Below, in pieces: positions 1 to 8,774 of a stretch of 28,723 nucleotides of DNA. A program made the position numbers and the translations under genes. Below the pieces are notes generated by a model, which saw only the letters and a list, made by a program, of their open reading frames with translations, searched no databases and had not been told where the DNA came from. The stretch lies in contig JAEPRB010000329.1 in assembly GCA_016758965.1 (NCBI GenBank), forward strand, positions 7,947 through 36,669, read 5' to 3'. Origin of the DNA: Circinella minor (Eukaryota > Mucoromycota > Mucoromycetes > Mucorales > Lichtheimiaceae). Numbering within the stretch: position 1 is the stretch's first letter; each line of letters begins with the position of its first letter.

Positions 1-49
1 CACCATGGGCAACTTGCGCAGATATCGCAGATTTATCGCAGATATCGAA
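1..49 (+). repeat. Left terminal inverted repeat with subterminal units
   Basis: The sequence is CACCATGGG followed by two GCAGATATCG-type units separated by TTT. It pairs, with a few mismatches and a short insertion, with the inverse of 2161-2220. It starts at the first base of the window, so the true element end could lie further left. Confidence 0.6.
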
Positions 50-539
50 GTTTATGATTCAAATTTAAAACAGAGATTTCTTATTTAAGATATCCGTGTA
101 ACCTTGCTAGGCCAATAAAAGCTATTGTATATTGTATATTTATAGATCAATTTTATTAAAAAAACATTAACGGTTGGATGGGGAGGCTGGTGGTGGAGCT
201 AGATGAGGGGGATGGTGATGGTGATGGTGGTCGTGAGGAGGAAGAGGAGGAGTAGGAGGAGGGAAGCAGTAGCACGCAAAGAGGAAGGAACGAAAAAGAC
301 GACCGGATCCGGGTGCGAAACAGTCAAGCTATAAGCATAATAATATTAATATATTAGTCCATCACATAATACTATATACTATTCTTATAATCCATTTTTA
401 ACCCATCTTGCGCCAGTGGCCTAACTGTGACCGTCAATGGATTGATCCCTATGCGATAATTAAATAATTGTCAGTAAATATAAATTAAAATGTAAACGTG
501 AAATACTACAGTGAAAACTAGCTTATAAAAGGAAGGATT

Positions 540-1910
540 TTGATTTGGCTGGTCATGTGCGTTCCGTTGACTAGATCATGCTTCTCCAATGTATAGTCCC
601 TACTTTGGTTTTTGAAGAGCTTGCTGAAACATATGGTGCTTATTCTGAACAAGTTGAAGCCCTCATGTCACTTGTCATTGGATGTACCTTGGCTCTCTAG
701 TGAAAAATATATGCAAATGATATGTCCGCCATCCAAAAGTAAGTTTACCAAATAAAACAGAAGTAAATTAAATAAGAAACGATATTTTCTAACTTGCAAC
801 TAAACTTCAAATAGACACTTACATAATTGGCATATACACATGAAGAATAAGACCAGTACTAATCTATACACTGTTAACTTCCATTATTTTCAGCATATAC
901 ATGATACTATCCAGAAACTTGGCCCATTACGTGGTTGTTCTACGCGATCGGTAGAGCGAACAATTGGTACGTTATTGCAAGTTCACATCAAGTTTGCAAC
1001 TGCAACGATAAAAATACTAACTCATTATTATTTAGGCTTTTTCAAAAACACATCAAATCCTGAGTTTTACCTAAGCTAAACGCTGGTAAGATCATTGAAA
1101 AAACTATTATTCATGCGTAATTTCAAGCGTGTATATTTGATGGATGAATTAGAAACTGTTCTGAAGGATGGTGATGCCAACTCCTTGGATGAATACCCTG
1201 ATATCGAGCTTTAGGTTTGGGAAGTTATGCGACTGGAGGACTTTGATCATCTCAATATCGATCGTTATGTAAGGCAATACTGGCATAATCAGTTTGACGA
1301 CGACCGAGTGTTGGGAGCCATGTTAGAACCTGAATTCAAGGTGGGCAAGAACTTGTTCAAAGACGGCACCAGATTCGTATGTAATGAATGTCCAAGTGTT
1401 GCAAAAAAAATCGGATATGATAATCAAAATGCGTCTTCCAATACGAGGTAGTGGTAAAGCTACATTCTTTGGAGAATTAATATTGTTTTTTCACGCACCA
1501 TTTTAGAGGTATGCCCAGGTTTATATTTGTTTGAAATGATTGTGTTATACTATACCAAATCACTCACCATTCTTTTCCTCAAAATATTTATAGATGTACA
1601 ACCACCAGTTACTCCGGGATCCAATCACGAAAGATTTGGGGGTATGAGCCAATTAGATGAAGAAATGGAAGTTGTCGAAAGCGCAGAGACAATGGAAGGT
1701 GTTGAGGAGGAGGCCATTCTTGATGAGCGTCCATTATGCTTGGTCAAATTGTTTGGAAATCTGAAAATGACTTACTATAGCACCAGTGAAAGAAAAAAAG
1801 GGCCTCCTGTACGGACCTCGAGGCAAACCCAATACACAACAAACTGTATGTTATTGATGATGAGAATATGTGGGGTAATGCAGAATTGTTAAAATCATCT
1901 TTGCATGAAG
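540..1910 (+). pseudogene. Broken transposase C-terminal region (DUF4218/Tnp2-like)
   Basis: The coding remnant lies within the CACTA-like element. In order it shows: the segment at 540-735 with stops at LAGHVRSVD* and TLAL**; a probable intron from the GTAAGT near 738 to the AG near 813; the piece at 840-1080 with the GPLRGCSTRSVERTIG motif; MDELETVLKDGDANS near 1140; the 1227-1451 frame with DRYVRQYWHNQFDDD and a KKIGYDNQNASSNTR end; and, about 1590-1910, an acidic segment followed by a shift into a frame reading VIDDENMWGNAELL. No single open frame links these, so it cannot encode a working transposase. The N-terminal part, including any DDE catalytic core, is not present between the terminal repeats. 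Confidence 0.5.
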
Positions 1911-1960
1911 ATAGATAATACCAGGCGACATAACATATGGCAAAATAAGTGACGTATAGT

Positions 1961-2197
1961 TTTTTCTTTTCACCCTCATCCTTTTCAGGAATCTAATTCC
2001 CATTTTCGTTTTCTGTGTTCAAAATGTGTCTGCGATATCCGCGATTCCTCTGCGATATCTGCGATTTTTGCACTGTCTGCTAACTTTACGAATTTTTTCT
2101 TCCTTTTCAGGAATAAACCCATTTTCTAATTCCCATTTTGGTTTTCTGTGTTCAAATGTGTCTGCGATATCTGCGATTCCTCTGCGATATCTGCGAT
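1961..2197. repeat. Tandem duplication of the right subterminal cassette
   Basis: About 105 bp at 1961-2066 recurs at 2093-2197. Both copies contain CCTTTTCAGGAAT, TAATTCCCATTTT, TTTTCTGTGTTCAAA, then the doublet TGCGATATCTGCGATTCC. The copies differ at several bases, so the duplication is not recent. Multiplied subterminal repeats are typical of CACTA ends, where they bind the element's own DNA-binding protein. Confidence 0.7.
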
Positions 2198-2220
2198 AGT
2201 CGCTAATTTTTCCCATGGTG
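2161..2220 (-). repeat. Right terminal inverted repeat with subterminal units
   Basis: Read on the - strand it begins CACCATGGGAAAAATTAGCG, followed by two doublets of the ATCGCAGATATCGCAGA unit. This mirrors the left end. The three bases just outside are CTA. Confidence 0.6.
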
Positions 2221-2869
2221 CTAATCAATAAATAAAAACAATTTATTCAAAAATAAATAAAAACAGGTGACGAAGGCTGTAAGAAATCTTTGGACTTCGG
2301 CATTACTTCATCTATAGAAATGAAGTCGATTAGTTGTTGCTTATTAACATTTGGAGCTAATCGACATGATGGAGAAATCTTAGAAGATCATCGACAGTCA
2401 TTTGAGACATATGAATGGGAATATAGAGCTTGACGAAAGGAACAAACAATCATGTAAGTAAATAATAGAAGAATTGATAAGATATGTGTTACGATGCTGT
2501 GCTTTATAAAAAAAAAAAAAAAGCTCTCCTCCATGCTCTTTAAAAGTGACAGATGCTTGTAATAGACCGGGTTGGCACAAAAAAAGAAAAAGCGCAGCAT
2601 TTTTAGCTCTTGACATTCTATAAAAGAAGTCCTTGGTTGTCCTGGAAACTAACCCTCACCTTTCTTAATCTTTTTACTTTTCTTACTTTTGTTACTTACT
2701 CTTATTACTCTTCTCATTCTTCTCACTATTGCTTATTTTACTACTCTTGTTACTTTTATTACTCTTGTTACTTTTGTTACTTTTGCTGCTCTCATTGCGC
2801 ATATTACTCTTGTTACTCATATCACTTTTACAACTCTTTTAACACTTGTTACATTTATTACTCTTCACT
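2221..2869. other. Gap between transposon and 501-aa gene; possible exon relic and CT-rich promoter tract
   Basis: A frame is open on the + strand from about 2258 to 2432. It contains LDFGITSSIEMKSISCC and FGANRHDGEILEDHR, and a GTAAGT donor-like site follows near 2453. It resembles nothing I recognise and may be an exon relic of the neighbouring element. A poly-A run (about 2508-2521) and then the CT-rich tract described separately complete the gap. No other gene is seen. Confidence 0.35.
2665..2865 (+). repeat. CT-rich low-complexity tract (TTACTCTTGTTACTTTTG-like)
   Basis: About 200 bp is built from loosely repeated TTACTTTT, TTACTCTTG and TCACTTTT words, ending 5 bases before the ATG at 2870. 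It occupies the promoter/5' leader position of the intact 501-residue gene. Long pyrimidine-rich stretches just upstream of transcription starts are common in fungi. The long frames across it look like by-products of the repeat. Confidence 0.6.
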
Positions 2870-5007
2870 ATGGCAAACAAAGACATTGATGCACGTTGTA
2901 AGGAATTTTTGAATTGAAAAAGCGCTATTTGTTGATTACATACTAACTACTTTTTTAGTTAACGTAGCCCTGTCAAACTATTTTGACTCCACCGAAAATC
3001 CAACGCTAGAACATTTTGTGACAACTGAAGTATGCAAGTTACCATACCAAAAAGATTTGGATTTGAAACGTTATTTGTCTAACAAATACAAGACTGTTGC
3101 AATTAATTCAAATAAAGAATTCGTTAGTATAACTTTTTCCTTCCTCTCAATGTCACTCGACTATTATTATATTTTTTTTCCACGTTGCTGAGCATCTTTT
3201 CTATCACTATTCTCAGATTTCTGGAAACCCTGACTGGTATAAAGCGTTACTAAGTTACATAAACAACCAATCTGCTGGAGCGGATAAATCTGTCTCACAG
3301 GAGGTATGCCCATATCTATATTTGTTATTATTTTTTCTTGCATGCTTTTTGTACTTTTGACGCGTTTTATTTGATTTTTTCTTACAAACTTTTTCTTGTA
3401 TATGTGTTCTTATTATAGCCAATCAATTCTCCATCATCATCAATTCCATCAAAATCATCACCATCATCAACAACAACTACAAATTCATCGCGCCATTTAT
3501 TATCAGAATCCGAAATTGAGTATATCAATTCTGTATATCAAGGGCTAAGCAATGAAAACATGTGGACTTTATCTACTGGAACAAAAGTAGAAAAAGTAAT
3601 GCAAAAGTGTGCATCCGAGAACAAATTAGAACAGTATGTATATATTTATTTTCACTTGTCATCAGCGATTTCTTTATTTTTTGTTGATAATATACGATAC
3701 TTATTTATTTATTATTAAATCCTTAGAGGGGCACATTCTCTTATCATTGATCCTCTGGATCCAGTTTGGGAATTTTATTTTACTGATGACGAAAGAGAAG
3801 AATTGAGTAATTTTAAAGCACCAAAATTACCACCTATGTCTTCCAAAATGGAAGAATATTTGCAAGAATTTGATGATTTGGTAATATAATAAAACACAAC
3901 AAAAAAACATAACCAAAAGAAAAAAATACATACGTACGTAATAATTTAAATAATAATAAAAATAGGTGACATGGGATGAGCTTTGGAAAAAAGTAAATGA
4001 GCTTGTAGTTGATATAAAGAAGGATCCAGAAGTATATTGGTTGAGAACTTCGATTATCAACGCATTGGAATTATACCATTGTGATTTCTTCAAGAAAGGT
4101 GTAAAATCAGAGGCGGACATTCTTCATCGTGTGTGGAGAATAATTTATTTGTGTTTTGATAACGACTCACGAATCACTGTTACTAGGTACATATTGAATC
4201 TTCCTTTAATTATTATTATTATTATTATAATAATAATTATTGTTACATAATAAGCTTATAATGAAATCTGATTTATTTGGCGCAGCGGTGAAAAAACTAG
4301 TTATGCTTCAGCTTTACGCAAAAAGTGTATTCAAAATGACGAGAAAGAATCCCCCCGCCGCTTTTTTGGTACAAGAACGGACCTTATTTTTTATACCCCC
4401 CTTACAATGAACGAATTTGGTACCACTGAAATCGGTCTGAATTCAAGAACAGACAGCAATAAGGCAATTAATGAACTTGAACTAAAATGCCCTAAAACGA
4501 TGAAGGATATGTTATTACGAAATATTCGATTATACCCCGGGATCCAGCGTGATCTTGTAACCTGTGGATTCAACATTTCTGGTACGTATGCTATTTTTAA
4601 TGGTCGTTATGATGATGTGTATTGGCTTTCAAAAAAATGTCTAATAATATGTTACTTTTTATTCAGGGTTGTACATAAACCAATTAGTGATGGACAACCC
4701 AAGTGGGTACGTGTGTCGTTTATCAAGACTTCCCGAAGAACTTCAATATCCTGAAGAGCCTTGTGATTTTATTGAATTAATCAAGCCAATACTAAGGATA
4801 ATCTATGGAACTAAAGTGCAAATGGAAACTACGCTGAAAAAAATAAAAAATAAAAAAGCACAAGACGGTGTTCTTAGTTATGGTTTTAAGAAACCTATTG
4901 ATGTTCTTCCCCTCCCCTCCTGCTTTACACCCATCCCTACGCCACGCAAAAGAAAACCGAGCACATCTAGCTTGAGTGATAATTCTTTATCCTCTAATAA
5001 AAAGTAG
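2870..5007 (+). CDS. Intact eight-exon gene, 501-aa protein of unknown function (Mucoromycota-expanded family)
   Basis: My splice model has exons 2870-2897, 2959-3122, 3217-3303, 3419-3633, 3727-3880, 3966-4186, 4286-4581 and 4667-5007. All have GT-AG borders, and intron 1 has a perfect TACTAAC branch site. The spliced length is 1506 nt, 501 residues. Residues about 94-118 are Ser/Thr/Pro-rich. Residues 217-289 are probably helical (VTWDELWKKVNELV to FDNDSRITVTR). The conserved-looking core is GEKTSYASALRKK at 291-303, GTRTDL at 318-323, EFGTTEIG at 333-340, CPKTMKDML at 358-366 and MDNPSGYVCRLSR at 397 onward. A basic PTPRKRK near 479-485 could be a nuclear signal. From memory, proteins with this motif order are numerous and uncharacterised in Mucorales and Glomeromycota. 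No signal peptide or membrane segment is apparent. Two broken copies lie downstream. The function is unknown. Confidence 0.8.
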
Positions 5008-5524
5008 TCATCAAATCTTCCATAAAAATACATCCGTCCCCAAATTCTATTTCCATAGTTCCATATTTCTAATTCTTTATCTTTTTTATACTTTTCACAT
5101 TCATCAAACTTTTCATACTCGTCTTTATATTCTTTATATTCTTTATATTCTACATATTTTTAAACTTCTTAATATTTTGTATATTTCATTTCTTTTAGTG
5201 ATCCACTTTTTTTTTTTTACCAAAATCAACAACATTCGCTTTATCAACTTATAAATATGATATTACTTTAACTTTTCTTTTATACCACGAACTATTTATA
5301 TGTACCAATAGATGATGTAAAATTAGATGAATGAAAAGTGTTTCATATTAGTAGCAATTAGTTGAATTCAACCTGCCACTACCTAAAAATATACCAATAT
5401 AAGGTTGCTATAGTAATTTTTATATTATTTTGAAGCTATAGAATTTACAACCTCAACGACATTTATAATTTATCTATAATCGAGAATCATTCCTCCAAAA
5501 CTGATTATCGTAATAAATGTCCTC
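5008..5524. other. 3' flank of the 501-aa gene, partly shared with the third copy
   Basis: This AT-rich stretch contains a TATATTCTT-type direct repeat near 5130-5155. The part around 5310-5400 (for example GATGATGTAAAATTAGATGAATGAAAA) matches sequence near 10683-10740 downstream of the third copy. The duplicated block therefore extends past the stop codon. No further gene is seen. Confidence 0.5.
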
Positions 5525-5778
5525 TATAAGGACAACATGGATTGAACGACTTGTGTAATGGTTAATGCTATAATATGTTGGGTGTAAAATAGGTAGTTGT
5601 AGACAGAAGCTTTCAAATATTATATCTTCCAGTTTAATGAGCGTTCTTGGATATAAGGACAACATGGATTGAACGACTTGTGTAATGGTTAATGCTATAA
5701 TATGTTGGGTGTAAAATAGGTAGTTGTAGACAGAAGCTTTCAAATATTATATCTTCCAGTTTAATGAGCGTTCTTGGA
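5525..5778. repeat. 127-bp direct tandem duplication
   Basis: The unit runs TATAAGGACAACATGGATTG through TTTAATGAGCGTTCTTGGA. It occurs at 5525-5651 and again at 5652-5778 with no mismatch that I can see, which points to a recent duplication. On the - strand each unit is open, so a short reading frame (RTLIKLEDIIFESFCLQLP and onward) is also duplicated. Confidence 0.9.
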
Positions 5779-5930
5779 TCCGATCGAATTGTTTTGGTTG
5801 AAACTCTCAAATCTTCTGTAATACGGGTACGTTGACTAGAGACGGTATTTTGACACCACGTATTATAGAAACTACCAAGCAAGCAACTCATAAAAAATTT
5901 AGGGGTTGAGTTCCAAGGTCCATCCTGGAG
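5634..5930 (-). other. Weak orphan reading frame on the - strand
   Basis: The - strand is open from about 5930 down to 5634. It starts after a CTCCTCTCCTCCAG acceptor-like site and reads DGPWNSTPKFFMSCLLGS, then VSSQRTRITEDLRVSTKTIR, and runs into the 127-bp duplicated unit. I recognise no family. The acceptor-like pyrimidine tract and the length allow a decayed exon, but chance is also plausible in such AT-rich DNA. Confidence 0.2.
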
Positions 5931-7214
5931 GAGAGGAGAAGATGTAGTAATTATAGTTGTATATATTATTTATCTTCTGCATGTTATTTATAGCCATGTG
6001 AAATTGCAAAAGATCAGTTATAGATAAAGTGTTAAAAATACCAGGAACGGATACGTAAATAAAAATAATACTGTCCAAAAGTACATTTAGCCATGGGAAA
6101 TCAAAGCATTATATGAAATTGAATTAAAATTGGGTCACCTGGTGAAACTGGATTTTATAATTTGATATTGGCCTATGTCAAATGAATACGAACTATTGTA
6201 CATAAATATGTACGTAGATCTAATTAAACATAATTATATACATTATTCATACTGTATTTAGTTATATAGAGAAAGAGAAACATTGCTATACGTATGCCAT
6301 TTTTTTATTGTCTTTTTTTTTTTTTGTTTTGCTAAAAAAGGATTCTAAATTGTCAGTGAATGCTTGATCACAGATTGATAGTCTTCCCTGATGGCTTTTT
6401 AATAAATTATTTAGATTGGTATTAAGTCTTATACAGAGGCAGGGTGCCTATTGACGACATATTTAAGCATTGACTAACATTGCTCGATAGGGTTGGAAAG
6501 AAGAGATCATGGTGAAAAAATAAAGAATCTTAAAGCTATGTTCTGTAATCCGGCCCTTGATGATGTCGGTCATTTCGTGGATAACAGTATTGTTCATGAC
6601 GAGAAAGAGATCAATATGAGAAATTATGAGTTTTGTTACGTATTGGTAAACACTTGTTCGATGAATTCAAAAGCTTCACTACTACCGATATTAGTTTTTT
6701 TTTTGGGGGCAGTACCATCGACAACTTTTTTTTTCCAAGTTGTTGGTAATGCAATGATCGTATGAGCAGTAATAGCTCGTCGCAATATACTGAAATTAAA
6801 TTCTTTTATTTCTACATATCATGATCTTGCGTGGCTTTCCAATATCAGACCAACCCTGAGAGGACTCTATCAACTCTTGTCTCATTAATGAAAGCACATT
6901 TGAGAAAAAAAATTCAATGCCCAGTCCCATCTACATCTACATCGGCAAGAATAGATTGGATGCAGATGATATCTATATGTGAATAAGAAATATAGGAGTT
7001 TACTTTTGCTGCGCTTTAAAAAAACGCGGCATATTTTTTTCAATGCAAAAATATTCTTTGAGTTGCTTCTTCTTTTTATTAACCAACTTCTTTTTTGAAA
7101 GAAATACACAATTACCACTTTTTCAGTTCTATTAAATGGTCTGATAAAATAGAACAACTCATCCCTTTTTATACAATTGGATATGGATGCAGATTGAATG
7201 AGAGAATGTTGGAT
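5931..7214. other. Gene-poor stretch with an unrecognised open frame
   Basis: No recognisable gene is present. A 90-codon frame on the + strand at 6493-6765 has no ATG at its left end and reads KIKNLKAMFCNPALDDVGHF, then FCYVLVNTCSMNSKASLLP. Its composition looks more protein-like than its surroundings, so it may be a fragment of a mobile element or another dead gene. No homology is claimed. A CTACATCTACATC repeat lies near 6930. Confidence 0.3.
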
Positions 7215-8553
7215 GACATTTTGAACGCTACGTATTACCTGGGTTTATTTACCAAAAACGAATTTTGGTTTAAAACGTTATTTGTCTAACAAATACAAGA
7301 CTGTTGCAATCAATTCAAATAAAGAATTCGTTAGTATAACTTTTTCCTTCTTTTCAACGTCACTCGCCTATTATTATATTTTCTTCAAGTTGCTTACTGT
7401 GCATCTTTTCTTTCATTATTCTCAGATTCCTGGAAATCCTGATTGGTATAACGCGTTACAAAGTTACATAAATAACTAGTAGGATGAAACTAATAAATTT
7501 ACCTCACAGGTATGGCCAAATCTATATTTGTTATTATTATTTTTTCTTGAATGTTTTTAACTCGTTTTCTTTTGATTGTATATGTGCTTCTATTATAGCC
7601 AATTACTTCCCTATCATCATTAACAACAACTACTAACCCGTCATCTTTTATCAAAATCTGAAACCGCATATGCTATTTCTGTATATGAAGAACTAAACAA
7701 TGACAAAAGTAGAAAAAGTGATGCAAAAGTGTGCGTCTGAAAAGAAATTAGAACAGTATGTATTATATTTTATTATCATTATGTTGATATACTATCTTTA
7801 TTTATTTATTTATTTATTTATTGGATTTTTTATAGATATTTATTCTCTGATTATTTATTCTGTGAAATTAATTTGGTTCGATGATTTTATTGACGAAAGA
7901 AAAAGAAGAAAATAAGTGCTTCCAACATACTAAATTGCTCCAAATGTCCCTAAAAATGGAAGAATATCTACAAGAATTTGATAAAACATAAAAGTGATTC
8001 ATATTGGATGGTTTTTTGGAAGAAAGTTTTATTGATTAAAAATCCTTATAAAGCCTTTATTTTTTTAACTTGATCATTCCCCCCCCCCTTTTTTTTCCCA
8101 CACATATTTTTACTTCATTATATAACTACATGAACATTTTAACTACAAAGGAATAACAAGGGTTTACAAGGGTTTTGCAGTCATCAATTCAAATCCCTTA
8201 CTATCGTGACCTTAAACTTGAAGAATCATGGTCAAGTTAAAATAACGGCAAGATAAAAACATTTTAATTTATTTATGCTTCAATAACAATTCAAGAATAA
8301 TAATTATTTGGTATATATTAAGTCTTTCTTTTAACTACTATTATTTTTATCATTATTAACAAGATAATAATATAATATTATTTATTTAGTACAGTGCTGA
8401 AAAGAGGATTTATACTTTAGTATTATATATTAAGTCTACCCAAAGCGAAGAGCAAATTGAAGTACTGTGGAACAAGAACTGACCTCCTCTTCTATACCCT
8501 TATATACACAATGAACAAATTGGGTACTACTGAAATTGATATAAATTGACGGG
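7215..8553 (+). pseudogene. Second, broken copy of the 501-aa gene
   Basis: It is nearly identical to the intact gene over its exon 2 end and intron 2 (7266-7340 against 3071-3140, sharing CGTTATTTGTCTAACAAATA). Exon 3 ends early at a TAG (7477-7479). Exon 4 (about 7600-7755) has lost the stretch coding MWTLSTGT, so its frame is shifted. Exon 5 survives only in part, around 7885-7985. Exon 6 is hardly recognisable near 8000-8030. A piece of exon 7 remains at about 8465-8553 (GGAACAAGAACTGACCTCC, then CACAATGAACAAATTGGGTA). Exon 8 is not found. Introns are retained, so this is a genomic duplicate and not a retrocopy. Confidence 0.8.
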
Positions 8554-8774
8554 GTCATTTAAACTTTGCTTGACCACAAGTCAATCCAAAAGGTAAATAA
8601 ATGATTGGATAAAACACAATTGTAAGATGATATCGATTTGTAAGATGACTTTTATATATTTTATTGATCAGCCATCATATATACTATACATTTCTATTTT
8701 AACTGTAGATTTTAATATATTATAAACAAGAAATTATATCTCTTTAAAAACTATTTATATATTTAAAAAAAAAT
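8554..8774. other. Spacer between the two broken copies
   Basis: This is AT-rich spacer with a small repeated word, TTGTAAGATGA, near 8620 and 8638. No gene is seen. Confidence 0.4.

Larger units (their letters stand above)
1..2220 (+). mobile_element. Decayed CACTA-like DNA transposon
   Basis: The segment starts with CACCATGGG and ends with its inverse CCCATGGTG. Inside each end lie repeats of a GATATCGCAGA unit: two double units at the left and four at the right, in inverted orientation. Between the ends are broken coding pieces on the + strand. Around 540-735 a frame reads FDLAGHVRSVD, then VEALMSLVIGCTLAL, with three in-frame stops. At 840-1080 comes IQKLGPLRGCSTRSVERTIG. These resemble the DUF4218-like C-terminal part of Tnp2/CACTA transposases as I know that family. 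CAC-type termini, subterminal repeats and Tnp2-like coding together suggest a CMC/CACTA-type element. No upstream flank is visible, so a target-site duplication cannot be checked. It could instead be a non-autonomous composite of another superfamily. Confidence 0.6.

Noticed and set aside
2610..2912. Overlapping 100- and 66-codon hydrophobic frames
   Set aside because: They translate the CT-rich repeat in different frames and give Tyr/Ser or Leu/Thr repeats. The ATG at 2870 with a clean intron explains the locus better.
8165..8215. tRNA-like B box (ATTCAAATCCC)
   Set aside because: It lacks the leading GG of GGTTCAAATCC, and no A box, anticodon arm or acceptor stem can be formed around it.
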